Shown: one piece after another, positions 27,005-36,153 of the stretch
Layout: the number at the start of each line of letters is the position of its first letter
Position numbering within the stretch: the stretch's first letter is position 1
Assembly: GCA_043753895.1 (NCBI GenBank)
Contig: JAYUWK010000066.1
Span: 50,404-114,403, forward strand
DNA length: 64,000 nucleotides
Origin: WLMZ01 sp043753895
GTDB taxonomy: Bacteria > Actinomycetota > Acidimicrobiia > Acidimicrobiales > Ilumatobacteraceae
Direction of reading: 5' to 3'
Translations under genes and position numbers: made by a program
The notes under the pieces: generated by a model
Database searches by the model: none
What the model was told of the DNA's origin: nothing
What the model saw: only the letters and a program-made list of their open reading frames with translations

Positions 27005-27910
27005 CATAAGCGACGGGGCGTCATCGTCATCGTCAACCACGACGAGTCCGTCATCGATCAACTTCACGAGATGCGACAACACGCTGCGACCGGCCGGCTT
27101 GTGCAACTCCTCGCGCACGTTCGCATAGAGCACCTTCACGATGGCGTCGATGGTGTCCACCCCGGCGCGCACCTGTGCCAGCACCTGTTCCTCACGATCC
27201 ACTCGGTGCGCGAGATACGCCGCGAGGAACGGCGCAGGGTCGGTGACGGGATTGCCGTGAGTGGGCCACAGCGTGCGATCGCCGCGTGCGATCACCTTGC
27301 GCAGTGAATCCATGTAGGCGCGCATGTCGCCGTCGGGCGGCGAGACCACCGTGGTGCTCCAGCCCATCACGTGATCGCCCGTGAACAACGCCTGTTCTTC
27401 GTCGAGAACAAAGCAGAGATGATTCGATGTGTGCCCGGGTGTGTGCACGGCGCGAAGCGTCCAGCCATCGGCGCGAGCGACGATGCTGCCATCGACTGCG
27501 CGAACATCGGGCATGAACGCGAGATCGATGGATTCCTCGATCTTCACATCCGATTCGTCGTCAGCTTCGGTGTCAACCTCGCCGTGTTCGGCGTAGGCAA
27601 TCGTGGGCGCACCAGTGAACTCGCGTAGCCATGCCGCAAGCGGCGAGTGATCGCTGTGGCAGTGCGTGATCAGGATCGCGCACACGCGCTCACCATCAAG
27701 GGCCGCCGTCAACGCCTCGCGATGTTCGTCGAGCACCGGACCAGGATCGATCACGGCAACCTCACCGCGGCCGACGATGTAGGTGCCCGTGCCGCGATAG
27801 CTGTACTTGCTCGGATTGTTCGCGATGATCCTGCGGATCAGCGGCGACACCTGCTGCACCGCGCCGTACCGCACATCGTCGAGGGGCGCCACGAATGGGA
27901 TCTCAGCCAC
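26984..27910 (-). CDS. MBL-fold metallo-hydrolase (LACTB2 / glyoxalase II-like)
   Basis: 308 residues. The metal motif is THCHSDHSPLAAWL, with further ligands in HTPGHTSNHLCF and FTGDHVMGW, and a C-terminal winged-helix-like tail. The N-terminal NNPSKYSYRGTGTYIVG resembles the LACTB2 group of hydrolases/nucleases. The physiological substrate is unknown. Its start overlaps the asparaginase stop by 8 bp, forming an operon with the asparaginase and AI-2E permease genes. Its last six codons and stop come from the 114-bp repeat. Confidence 0.85.
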   Translation of the reverse strand: MAEIPFVAPLDDVRYGAVQQVSPLIRRIIANNPSKYSYRGTGTYIVGRGEVAVIDPGPVLDEHREALTAALDGERVCAILITHCHSDHSPLAAWLREFTGAPTIAYAEHGEVDTEADDESDVKIEESIDLAFMPDVRAVDGSIVARADGWTLRAVHTPGHTSNHLCFVLDEEQALFTGDHVMGWSTTVVSPPDGDMRAYMDSLRKVIARGDRTLWPTHGNPVTDPAPFLAAYLAHRVDREEQVLAQVRAGVDTIDAIVKVLYANVREELHKPAGRSVLSHLVKLIDDGLVVVDDDDDAPSLMASFRPA

Positions 27911-28880
27911 GCCACGACCTCAGCGACTCTACGATTGCAGAAACCTCACCCACTTCATGACCACGGCCCTTGATCGTCTCGCGCACCGTGGGGCGCACGA
28001 TCGAGACATCGACATCGAGTGCCTGTAGGGCTGCGAGCATCACTGTCGGCCGGGCCCGGTTTGCGCCATCGGCAATCTTGAACGCGACAGCACGACCATC
28101 GGGCATCGCGGCAGCGAACACACCGTCGGCACCATCTTTCGCGAACAAGCCCGGAACGTGTTGCATGAATCGGGTCACGTCACGACGATCCCCACCCACC
28201 ATCGCGGGGTGCGTGGTCATCGCCTCGTACACCTGCTGCCCTGCATCGCCCGCTCGACCCGATGCGATTCGCCGGAAGGCGTGGGCAAGGCCGAGCAACG
28301 GCATCACGTGCGCCGGCGCGCCGCAGCCATCGATACCGATGTGCGCGACACGATGCTCGATCAACGATGGCAGTGATGCCGTGATCATCTCCTGCAGTGG
28401 ATGCGACGCATCCAAGTAGGTATCAAGTGGCCAACCATTGATCACACATGTGGCGAGCATGCCGGCGTGCTTGCCGCTGCAGTTCATCTGCAACGCGCTA
28501 CGCGAGCCACCTGAGCGCAACACAGCCTCGGCAGCCTTCGGATCCAGAGGGAGGTCGGCGACGTTCATCAACGCCGATTCATCGAGGCCGGCAGCTGCCA
28601 GAATCCGCCGAGCCGTAGCGAGGTGCATGGCCGTGCCATCGTGGCTGGCGCACACCAAGCTGAGCTGATCGGCAGGGAGTGAGAGCCCTGCATCGAGCAT
28701 CGCTATGGCCTGCATCGGCTTGTTCGCCGAGCGCGGGTAGATCAACACGTTCGGGTCGCCGGCGGCCAACGCAATCGAGCCGTCGCGGTGCAATCCAACG
28801 ACCGCGCCGAAGTGCACCGACTCAGCAAACTCGGATCTCGTGGTGAATGCGACCGGCACGAACGCGTCAGTCAGATTCAT
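27903..28880 (-). CDS. Asparaginase, type II-like (PF06089 family)
   Basis: 325 residues with family motifs IYPRSANKPMQAIAML, ALQMNCSGKHAGMLA and IGIDGCGAPAHVMPL. By family it hydrolyses L-asparagine, though few members have been tested. ATG at 28880 lies inside the 3' end of the permease gene (14-bp overlap) and is preferred to the in-frame start at 28982, whose 34 extra residues are a shadow of that gene. It is translationally coupled on both sides. Confidence 0.88.
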   Translation of the reverse strand: MNLTDAFVPVAFTTRSEFAESVHFGAVVGLHRDGSIALAAGDPNVLIYPRSANKPMQAIAMLDAGLSLPADQLSLVCASHDGTAMHLATARRILAAAGLDESALMNVADLPLDPKAAEAVLRSGGSRSALQMNCSGKHAGMLATCVINGWPLDTYLDASHPLQEMITASLPSLIEHRVAHIGIDGCGAPAHVMPLLGLAHAFRRIASGRAGDAGQQVYEAMTTHPAMVGGDRRDVTRFMQHVPGLFAKDGADGVFAAAMPDGRAVAFKIADGANRARPTVMLAALQALDVDVSIVRPTVRETIKGRGHEVGEVSAIVESLRSWRG

Positions 28881-30087
28881 CTGAGTCCTGCTGATCACCC
28901 TTCTTGCGCGCCCCACGTCTGACCTTGAGAGTGGGGTGCGACAGGCGCGTGAGTGGCACGTCGATGACCTCGTGACGCACACCCCATTCGCTCACAACTG
29001 CCTGACCCATCGCCGCTGCTGGCAGCGCAAGGATGGCGCCGACCGGACCCAACACGGCACCACCGGCAAGGGCCGCGCCGAAGGCCAGCGCCGGGTGGAG
29101 TTCCATGGTACGTGCGGTGATGCGCGGCAGGAACAAATAGTTCTCGACCTGTTGATACAGCACGACGAACACGAACATCACCAATGCCTTGCCGGGCGAG
29201 TCGACGAGCGCGAGCAAGATCGGTAACGCCCCGGCGAGGTAGGTGCCGACCACGGGCAGGAACTGGCTGATCAGGCCGACCCATAAGGCCATAGCCACCG
29301 GCGCAGTGGTGCCGAGCGACTGGAACAGGATCCAGTGGAAGAACGCCGACAGCGCCGCCAGAAGTGCCCGCGAATACAGATACCCACCGGTCTTGGTGAT
29401 GGCCATCTCCCACACCTCGAGCACGCGTTCTTGACGAGTCGGCCGGAAACGGCTGCAGATGCTGCGCCGCATCCGTGGTCCGTCGGCCACCAGATAGAAG
29501 GTGAACAACAGCACCGAGAACAACTGCAACAGTACGCCGAGCGCGGCCACCGACACATCGAACGCCTTGTTGCGCTGCGCCTTGATGAAGGTCTGGAATG
29601 TTCCATTCGGGTCTTGGATACTGTCGATGACCTTCTTCGCGTTGATGTCGGTGTTGAAGTGACGGTTGATGAAGCCGACCACCTTTGTAACGGTCTTGGG
29701 CGTGTCGTTCAGCAGGTCGGCAATCTGGCCGCCAACGAGCGACGCAATGGCCGCCACGAACACAACCGTGAACAGGAACACGCCGAACAGGATCAGCGCA
29801 GTCGACGTACCTCGCCGCCACCCACGTAGCGACAGCCGGTTGACCCCCGGCTCGATCGCGAGCGCCAGAAACATCGACACCAACAGCAGCACCATGAGCC
29901 CGGTGAGCCGATCGAACATGAACCGCACCGACGAACTTGCGAGGTACACGAGCCAGAAGATGACCGCTGCCTTCCAGATCCACGTCGGCATCGTGGTGGC
30001 CCACTGTGGCAGTTGGTCGCGTATGCGGTTCGATGACGCGGCTGGCTCCGTCATTGGGCTGCTGTCGAGCGGGGAATCAGCAGACAC
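28867..30087 (-). CDS. AI-2E family transporter (PF01594)
   Basis: 406 residues with about eight membrane segments in the family pattern, including PVGAILALPAAAMGQAV near the C-terminus and QVENYLFLPRITARTM. Members transport diverse small molecules or ions; few export autoinducer-2. The tail is charged (RRGARKKGDQQDSDESD). GTG at 30087 starts the frame; an ATG 11 codons later is possible. It is the first gene of the permease-asparaginase-MBL operon. Confidence 0.88.
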   Translation of the reverse strand: MSADSPLDSSPMTEPAASSNRIRDQLPQWATTMPTWIWKAAVIFWLVYLASSSVRFMFDRLTGLMVLLLVSMFLALAIEPGVNRLSLRGWRRGTSTALILFGVFLFTVVFVAAIASLVGGQIADLLNDTPKTVTKVVGFINRHFNTDINAKKVIDSIQDPNGTFQTFIKAQRNKAFDVSVAALGVLLQLFSVLLFTFYLVADGPRMRRSICSRFRPTRQERVLEVWEMAITKTGGYLYSRALLAALSAFFHWILFQSLGTTAPVAMALWVGLISQFLPVVGTYLAGALPILLALVDSPGKALVMFVFVVLYQQVENYLFLPRITARTMELHPALAFGAALAGGAVLGPVGAILALPAAAMGQAVVSEWGVRHEVIDVPLTRLSHPTLKVRRGARKKGDQQDSDESD

Positions 30088-30144
30088 GTCATGAGCGTAG
30101 TGAGCCTGCCCATACCCAAGGTGGGCATTGCGCGACCTATGCAG

Positions 30145-31329
30145 TCAGAACGCGCTCGCCAGCGATCGGGCAAGATCGCCCCGCGGCTTCACCACCACGG
30201 TGTCCAACTCGAGCCATGTGGCCATGAGCCGCAATTCGTCGGCGAGTTCGGGCACGATGACCTCATCGGGTACGCCCGGTTCGGCGTAGGAACCCTGCAC
30301 GAGTAGGGCACTGTTGTGCCGGTCGGCCTTGAGGTCCACCCGACCGACCAGTTCGTCGCCGAGCAGGAACGGCAGTACGTAATAGCCGTACACGCGCTTG
30401 GGCTGGGGCACGTAGATCTCGATGCGATAGTGAAAACCGAAAACCCGTTCAGTGCGTTCGCGGTTGAACACCAACGAATCGAACGGGCTCAACAGCGCAC
30501 GCCCGTTCACGTTGCGGGGCCGGCGCGCCTGCGGATGCACGTAGGCCGGCTGCTTCCAGCCCTGCACCTCAACTTCCATCAGGCGACCCTCGTCAACCAA
30601 CTCGGCCACGAGCGGCCGACACGGCGCGTTCTTCTGACGGTGATAGTCGGTGAGATCACCGAGTGTGCCGACGCCATGGTGCTTCGCGGCCAGCACCAAG
30701 AGTTCCTTGCGCGCCTCGCGCTCGGCGGGCACTTCGCGGCTCAGCGCGTCTGACGGAATCCATCGCTCAGCGATGTCGTAGAGCCGAGCGAAGTCGTTGG
30801 GGCGTCGACGCCCGGCGACTCGGCCGGTGAAGAAAAGATGCTCGAGTGCGACCTTCGCGTCGTCCCAGTCCCACCAGGTGCCCTTTGGTCCCACTCGCGC
30901 ATTGAACTCGCCGGCCGACACCGGCCCCGCAGCGCGAACACGATCGAGCACCTCGTCGACGAACTCGGGACGCCGTTCCTTGAGCCGCGCGAACGTACCC
31001 CAACCGTGCTCTCCCGACATCCGCCAACGATGTAGGTGATAGTGCTCAGTGGGCACGTGGCTGGCCTCGTGCACCCAGTACTCGAACAACTCACCATCGG
31101 CGGTTGCGTCAGCGATGAGCGATCGCGGGTGCGGACCCAAGCGCGCGAAGAGCGGAAGCTCCTGACTGCGCACCAACACATTGACCGCATCGATCTGGAT
31201 CAGACCGATCTGATCGAGCACCTTGCGCAGATGACGACGGTCGATCCGACCCTTGGGGCGCGGATCGGCCAATCCCTGCGCAGCGAGCGCAATGCGGCGC
31301 GCTTCAGCAGCGGTGAGTGTCTTGCTCAA
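30145..31329 (-). CDS. YcaQ/AlkX-like winged-helix DNA glycosylase
   Basis: 394 residues of the HTH_42 / YcaQ family (crosslink-repair glycosylases). The N-terminal GLIQIDAVNVL carries the QxD motif that in YcaQ forms the active site for opening DNA interstrand crosslinks and removing bulky N7 adducts. The body contains VHEASHVPTEHYHLHRWRM and, toward the end, SPFDSLVFNRERTERVFGF, both typical. The TTG start overlaps the cyclophilin stop (TTGA), so they are coupled. Assignment to YcaQ rather than AlkZ rests on Asp in the QxD motif. Confidence 0.88.
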   Translation of the reverse strand: MSKTLTAAEARRIALAAQGLADPRPKGRIDRRHLRKVLDQIGLIQIDAVNVLVRSQELPLFARLGPHPRSLIADATADGELFEYWVHEASHVPTEHYHLHRWRMSGEHGWGTFARLKERRPEFVDEVLDRVRAAGPVSAGEFNARVGPKGTWWDWDDAKVALEHLFFTGRVAGRRRPNDFARLYDIAERWIPSDALSREVPAEREARKELLVLAAKHHGVGTLGDLTDYHRQKNAPCRPLVAELVDEGRLMEVEVQGWKQPAYVHPQARRPRNVNGRALLSPFDSLVFNRERTERVFGFHYRIEIYVPQPKRVYGYYVLPFLLGDELVGRVDLKADRHNSALLVQGSYAEPGVPDEVIVPELADELRLMATWLELDTVVVKPRGDLARSLASAF

Positions 31330-31880
31330 TCAGCAACGGTGATGGAGACCGAGTTGATCACGACGTCTTCGTGCGGGCGATCGCTGCGATCGGTGGCAAC
31401 ACGCTGCATAGCATCGACGACTTCGAGGCCCTTCACGACCTGGCCGAAGTGGTTGTACTGCGGGGGCAGGCCTACGCCACTCGGACCGCTAATGAGGAAA
31501 AACTGGCTGCCATTGGTGTTGGGGCCGGCATTGGCCATGGCCAATGACCCGATCTGGTACTTCTGCTTCACGGGTTCGTCGGGGAACCGATAGCCGGGTC
31601 CACCGCTACCGGTACCGGTGGGGTCGCCGCCCTGGCACATGAAACCGTTGATGATGCGATGAAAGACGATGCCGTCGTAGTAGTGGTGCGACGCAAGAAA
31701 CACAAAGTTGTTCACGCTGAGCGGAGCGTTGATGGCATCGAGCGCAACGACCATCGTGCCGAGCGTGGTGTCCATCGTGGCCGTGTATCGCTTCGACGGA
31801 TCGATGCCCATTTCGGGAGCATCGCTGAACTTCTGTGACTTCGGCGCGGACCCATCGAGGGGCGGAAAGACGGTTGGCAT
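31326..31880 (-). CDS. Peptidyl-prolyl cis-trans isomerase, cyclophilin type
   Basis: 184 residues with the cyclophilin core: IVFHRIINGFMCQGGDPTGTG (catalytic Arg in FHRI), MANAGPNTNGSQFFL and NHFGQVVKGLEVVD. No signal peptide is seen, so it is cytoplasmic. The ATG at 31880 is preferred to the longer frame from 32033, whose first 51 residues overlap the divergent fdhD gene and are not protein-like. Confidence 0.92.
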   Translation of the reverse strand: MPTVFPPLDGSAPKSQKFSDAPEMGIDPSKRYTATMDTTLGTMVVALDAINAPLSVNNFVFLASHHYYDGIVFHRIINGFMCQGGDPTGTGSGGPGYRFPDEPVKQKYQIGSLAMANAGPNTNGSQFFLISGPSGVGLPPQYNHFGQVVKGLEVVDAMQRVATDRSDRPHEDVVINSVSITVAD

Positions 31881-31989
31881 ACGCGACAGGCTACATCGGT
31901 TCGATGCCGTCGTAGATTCAGGCGATGGAACCGCCTGCCACTCCGAACCGCAGAAATACGCTACGCGTACTCGGTAGCCTCGGAGGGTG

Positions 31990-32799
31990 ATGGCCCGTAG
32001 CCGCACAGACACCTTGCTCGTCACCCGCGTCACGGCGGGCGCAAGTCGGCGGCGCCAACCCGACGACCTGATCGTGGAAGAACCGATGTCGATCCAGCTC
32101 GACGGCGTTCAGGTGAGTACCACCATGCGCACGCCGGGTCACGATTACGAACTCGCGGTCGGCTTTTGCCACACCGAAGGGGTACTTGGCGGCTTCCCGA
32201 TCACCACCGTTCGCTACTGCACCAACGGTTCGGCGATGGCCAGCGAGTTCAACGTCGTTACCGTCGAGACCGGCGGGCGTGCACCGGCACCGACGCCGCG
32301 CCTCGGCACCACCTCGAGCAGCTGTGGTCTGTGTGGCACCGACAGCATCGACACGCTCTGTGAGCGGCTCGCACCCCTCGATCCGGCGCACGCCGACGAG
32401 TTCGACATCGACAGCTTTCCCGACATCTGCGAGAAGGTGCTTGCCGGCCAAGGTCTGTTCACGAGTACGGGCGCCGTGCACGGTGCAGCGGCCTTTGACG
32501 CCAGCGGCAGCATCATTGTCACCCGCGAAGACGTCGGGCGCCACAACGCAGTCGACAAGGTCATTGGTCGGCTGCTGCTGGATCAACAACTGCCTGCAAC
32601 CGGACTCGGCCTGTTCGTGAGCGGGCGGGCGAGTTTCGAAATGGTTCAAAAGGCGTGGGCCGGTGGATTTAGCGTGCTGCTCAGCGTCAGCGCGCCCACG
32701 TCGCTGGCGGTGCTCACGGCACGGCGAGCCAATCTGCTCCTGGCCGGATTCGTGCGTGACGACCGCCTCAACGTGTACTCCCCGGAACGCCTCGGCTGA
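31990..32799 (+). CDS. fdhD: Formate dehydrogenase accessory sulfurtransferase FdhD
   Basis: 269 residues. The catalytic loop SSSCGLCGTDSID supplies the paired cysteines, and TREDVGRHNAVDKVIG, LFVSGRASFEMVQKA and ISAPTSLAV-type segments complete the family pattern. FdhD passes sulfur from a cysteine desulfurase to the molybdenum cofactor of formate dehydrogenase. No formate dehydrogenase is in this window. GGAGG sits just ahead; GTG at 31987 or ATG at 31990 may start it. Confidence 0.95.
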   Translation: MARSRTDTLLVTRVTAGASRRRQPDDLIVEEPMSIQLDGVQVSTTMRTPGHDYELAVGFCHTEGVLGGFPITTVRYCTNGSAMASEFNVVTVETGGRAPAPTPRLGTTSSSCGLCGTDSIDTLCERLAPLDPAHADEFDIDSFPDICEKVLAGQGLFTSTGAVHGAAAFDASGSIIVTREDVGRHNAVDKVIGRLLLDQQLPATGLGLFVSGRASFEMVQKAWAGGFSVLLSVSAPTSLAVLTARRANLLLAGFVRDDRLNVYSPERLG

Positions 32800-32836
32800 G
32801 GGCCGGCAGGCAACCAGTGACGGTAGTGTGCAGGGC

Positions 32837-33517
32837 ATGACGACACAGATAGAGCCCATCACCCCCAGCACCGGCCTGACCGTGCTGCACCTGTTCTGCC
32901 ACAACTCCGAGCACCTCGACAGCGAAGCATTCGTGTCGGCGGTGAAAGCGGCTGAGGCCGAAGGTGCACAGGTGATCACCGCGGCGATGCTCGGCCACAA
33001 GTGCGACGTGGCCGTCATGGCGCTGCATGCCGACATGCGCGTGCTGCGCCGCCTTCAGTCGCGCATCCAAGTCGGCGGACTCATCGTGAGCGACAGTTAC
33101 GTATCCATCACCGAGGTCAGCGAGTACGCGAAGGGCATGCCCGCCGAGATGCTGCAGCCACGGCTCTACCCGGTATTGCCTCCCGAGGGCAAGCGTGCAT
33201 TCTGCTTCTATCCCATGTCGAAGCGTCGCGAGCAGGGGGCGAACTGGTTCACCCTGCCCTACGACGAACGCGTCGAATTGATGCAGGATCACGGCAAGAG
33301 TGGACGAACCTTTGCAGGCCGCATCGTGCAACTCATCACCGGCTCAACCGGACTCGACGAGTTCGAGTGGGGCGTCACACTGTTCGGCAACCACGTCGAC
33401 GATCTCAAAGATGTCGTGTACACGATGCGCTTCGATCGGGCATCGGCCATCTACGCCGACTTCGGTCAGTTCTACGTGGGTATGGTCACTCCCGTCGAAC
33501 AAGTCTTCGCCGACTGA
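32837..33517 (+). CDS. hemQ: Coproheme decarboxylase HemQ (chlorite dismutase family)
   Basis: 226 residues. The Tyr and Lys of YPMSKRR and the His of ELMQDHGKSGR fit the catalytic Tyr/Lys and heme-ligand His of Gram-positive HemQ, followed by the conserved GSTGLDEFEWGVTLF and FYVG. It makes heme b from coproheme in the coproporphyrin-dependent route of actinobacteria and firmicutes. ATG at 32837 lies 37 bp after fdhD; the longer frame from 32663 overlaps fdhD and is rejected. Other heme genes are not nearby. Confidence 0.95.
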   Translation: MTTQIEPITPSTGLTVLHLFCHNSEHLDSEAFVSAVKAAEAEGAQVITAAMLGHKCDVAVMALHADMRVLRRLQSRIQVGGLIVSDSYVSITEVSEYAKGMPAEMLQPRLYPVLPPEGKRAFCFYPMSKRREQGANWFTLPYDERVELMQDHGKSGRTFAGRIVQLITGSTGLDEFEWGVTLFGNHVDDLKDVVYTMRFDRASAIYADFGQFYVGMVTPVEQVFAD

Positions 33518-33542
33518 TTCGCCTGTCGCAGTAGAGCAGGGC

Positions 33543-34862
33543 TCAGCTCCCGGTCGCGTTTACGGTGAGCGTGCGGTCCGTGATATCGCGACCACTGTTA
33601 TCGAAGGAGAACTCGTCGAATCGGGCAATGGTGGGATCACCCGTCGATCCGAGTTGGAGCAGACTCCCCGGACCCTCGTAGTCGATATTTCGCCCATTCG
33701 CCAGCAGTGCCGAACACTGCTCGAACGACTGGCACGCAGACCCTGCACTGCTCACCGAGCTCATTTGCGATGCAATCACGTCCGGCTTGGTCGACGCACC
33801 CTGCACGGCCGCGAGCATGAACAGGGTCGCGCAGTCGTAGGCCTGCGTCGCGAACAAACCCGTTGCAGTGGGATCGTTCTGGCGGATCGCGGTCAGCAGC
33901 TCCAGATCTTGGGTGAGCACCGACTGCGAAACCCCCACGATCCTCGCGCGCGACGCCGCAGTAATGGATCCGAGCAGACTGATCGACCACGGCTTGCGCA
34001 AGGCATCGTTGACGACGATGTCGCGTGGTGCCCCGCTCGACGCATCGCTGAGCGCCGCCATCATGCGCGATCCGGCGTCAGGGTCGCCGATCAAGGCCAG
34101 CGCACCACTGCCCGAACCGACGAGTGTGCTGGCCTCTGCGGCGAACGAGTCGTCGTCGACCGCAAAGCCGACCGATGCGCTCACCGAGAGTTTGCGCCGC
34201 TGCAGCGCGGCCTGTAACGCCTTCGCGAGTGGTCTGCCGTAGGCATCGTCAACGTAGGCAATGGCCGCAGAAGCTTCCCCCGTCTGCTCGATGACCTGCG
34301 CCATCGCCTCGGCTTCGAGGTTGTCGGAAGCAATGGTGCGAAAGAACAGTGACCGGTTCGGGAAGCTGTCGAGCGCGAGCGTCGACGCACTGGGCGAACA
34401 CGCGGCGACGTCATCGGTGGCAAGCGCGGGAACGAGGGTGATCGCGACGTTCGACGATGCGGGGCCGACGATCACGTCGACCTGGGCATCGACCAGCTGC
34501 TGCAGGCCGGCCGCAGCCGACGCTGAATCAGCCCCTTCGTCGCGAACCACGACTTCGACCGGGTGACCGTTCACGCCACCTGCGGTATTGGCCTGCTCGA
34601 CCGCGACACGAACGGCCGCACGGGCCGACTGACCGATAGAGGCACCCTCGCCGCTTGCCGGTAAGAGCACTCCGATGCGCAACACGCCATCGTCGACTCT
34701 CGGCGCCGCCGAGGTCGAGGGGCTGACCGCTTGCGTACTCAGCGGCGCGACCACGGGGTCCGACGAGCTACATGCCGCCAACTGGGCGATCAACGCGCAC
34801 GTAGCCATCGCGACAATGGCGCGCGCACCCACCGATGGCTTGGCCCCGCGCCGATTGCTCAT
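33543..34862 (-). CDS. Lipoprotein, Leu/Ile/Val-type (Peripla_BP_6) substrate-binding protein
   Basis: 439 residues with signal peptide and lipobox LAAC, a short low-complexity linker, then the type I periplasmic-binding fold. The pattern RIGVLLPASGEGASIGQSARAAVRVAVEQAN matches branched-chain amino acid binding proteins, with VIVGPASSNVAITLVP further in. No permease or ATPase of the Liv family is next to it. It is either an orphan binding protein or serves a transporter elsewhere. The ligand is unknown. Confidence 0.85.
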   Translation of the reverse strand: MSNRRGAKPSVGARAIVAMATCALIAQLAACSSSDPVVAPLSTQAVSPSTSAAPRVDDGVLRIGVLLPASGEGASIGQSARAAVRVAVEQANTAGGVNGHPVEVVVRDEGADSASAAAGLQQLVDAQVDVIVGPASSNVAITLVPALATDDVAACSPSASTLALDSFPNRSLFFRTIASDNLEAEAMAQVIEQTGEASAAIAYVDDAYGRPLAKALQAALQRRKLSVSASVGFAVDDDSFAAEASTLVGSGSGALALIGDPDAGSRMMAALSDASSGAPRDIVVNDALRKPWSISLLGSITAASRARIVGVSQSVLTQDLELLTAIRQNDPTATGLFATQAYDCATLFMLAAVQGASTKPDVIASQMSSVSSAGSACQSFEQCSALLANGRNIDYEGPGSLLQLGSTGDPTIARFDEFSFDNSGRDITDRTLTVNATGS

Positions 34863-34925
34863 TGCCTGTGAGTGTACGCGTCCGAGCTTCGACCGGGCTG
34901 AACCACTTCATGGGATGATGGGGCG

Positions 34926-35378
34926 GTGAACGAGTATCCACAGCGTCTCGTCGACGCGGTGCGCGAGGTCATCGGACCGTGGTTAGTTCGATGCGTGGTC
35001 AATACATCGACGCGCATGACGGGCACCTGTGCGGCATCACTGCGCGCCGAGGCCGAGGAAATGGCGTTGCTGAGCAAGCCCGTCGTGATGGCCGAATTGG
35101 TCGCACTGCTCGACACCGACGTCGATGCGCAGCGCAGCAATCCCCTCAGCGTGTTGCGTTCCGCAGTTCGTTACCCCACCGCAGTGCTGCGGGCTGCCGG
35201 CATTGCCGAATCGTCACGTGACGAATTTGCGGTTCGTGCATTTCCTGACGATGTGTACAACCTCAGCCCTGCCACGTTCGCCGATGTCCACGAAACCTTG
35301 ATCGAGCCGGGTCTGATCTGGGGAGCATGGAAGGCCAAGACCGTGCTCGATCGGCGCCGAGCTGAACACCTGCGGTAG
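34926..35378 (+). CDS. Hypothetical protein, actinobacterial type
   Basis: 150 residues from GTG at 34926. It is mostly helical with no cysteine cluster, signal peptide or membrane segment. A basic-hydrophobic segment (SVLRSAVRYPTAVLRAAGI) lies near the middle. I do not recognise a family. It ends 10 bp before the NUDIX gene on the same strand, so the two are probably co-transcribed. Confidence 0.7.
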   Translation: MNEYPQRLVDAVREVIGPWLVRCVVNTSTRMTGTCAASLRAEAEEMALLSKPVVMAELVALLDTDVDAQRSNPLSVLRSAVRYPTAVLRAAGIAESSRDEFAVRAFPDDVYNLSPATFADVHETLIEPGLIWGAWKAKTVLDRRRAEHLR

Positions 35379-35388
35379 GGTCGCCGAC

Positions 35389-36090
35389 GTGAGTGACTCG
35401 AACCCGCAGGACTTCACACGCGACCTCGTCCGCTGGAGCGAAGCCCTCGCAGCCATAGCACGTACCGGTCTCGGCTTCACTCAGAGCCTGTACGAACGCG
35501 AGCGTTTCGAAGAAGTCCTTCACGTCGCCGGCGACATCAAGGCGGCCGCCGACGATGCGCTCGAGGTACGGCGCGAACAGGATCACTTCATCCAGGAGTG
35601 GATGGAGAGCGTCGGCGAAGGCGTGCCGGGTTACGTCACTCCGAAGGTCGCCGTTGGCGCCATCGTGGGCAACGATCAGGGTGAGATCCTGCTGGTGCAA
35701 CGCTCCGACAGTTTCATTTGGCTGTATCCCACCGGCTGGGCCGACGCCGGCTACTCGCCAGCCGAGGTCGCGGTCAAGGAAGTGCTTGAGGAAACGGGAA
35801 TCGAGTGTGAACCGGTGCAGTTGATCGCGGTGCTCGATGGGCAGCGCATGGGCTTCACACGCTTTGCGATGTACATGTTGTTGTTCCACTGCACGGCCAC
35901 CGGCGGCGAACTCGCTGCGCATCCACTTGAGACTGCCGATGTCGGTTGGTTCGCACGCAACGAACTCCCCCGCGCTGCGGCAGGTGCCGAGTGGTGGGGA
36001 CCGATGGCGTTCGCGGCCATCGATGGCACACCGATGGCGGCGATGTTCGAACCGCCACGTTCACCGATCTGGCGCGGTCAGCACCCCTGA
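35389..36090 (+). CDS. NUDIX hydrolase with helical N-terminal domain
   Basis: 233 residues. Residues 1-80 form a helical region like the Nudix_hydro_N domain (RWSEALAAIARTGLGFTQSLYERERFEEVL), followed by a NUDIX fold. The NUDIX box region reads GWADAGYSPAEVAVKEVLEETGI. The core EVLEETG is intact, but the first Glu position of the canonical box is Tyr and the Arg is Lys. Members hydrolyse nucleoside diphosphate-linked compounds; the substrate is unknown. GTG at 35389 is the start. Confidence 0.88.
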   Translation: MSDSNPQDFTRDLVRWSEALAAIARTGLGFTQSLYERERFEEVLHVAGDIKAAADDALEVRREQDHFIQEWMESVGEGVPGYVTPKVAVGAIVGNDQGEILLVQRSDSFIWLYPTGWADAGYSPAEVAVKEVLEETGIECEPVQLIAVLDGQRMGFTRFAMYMLLFHCTATGGELAAHPLETADVGWFARNELPRAAAGAEWWGPMAFAAIDGTPMAAMFEPPRSPIWRGQHP

Positions 36091-36153
36091 TTCACCACGG
36101 TGGCCCATCGCTGCAGCGCGCGTATCGCGCCCAAGGCTGACACGATGGGGGGC

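Noticed and set aside
31881..32033. Longer start for the cyclophilin
   Set aside because: The extra 51 residues overlap the divergent fdhD start and are not protein-like.
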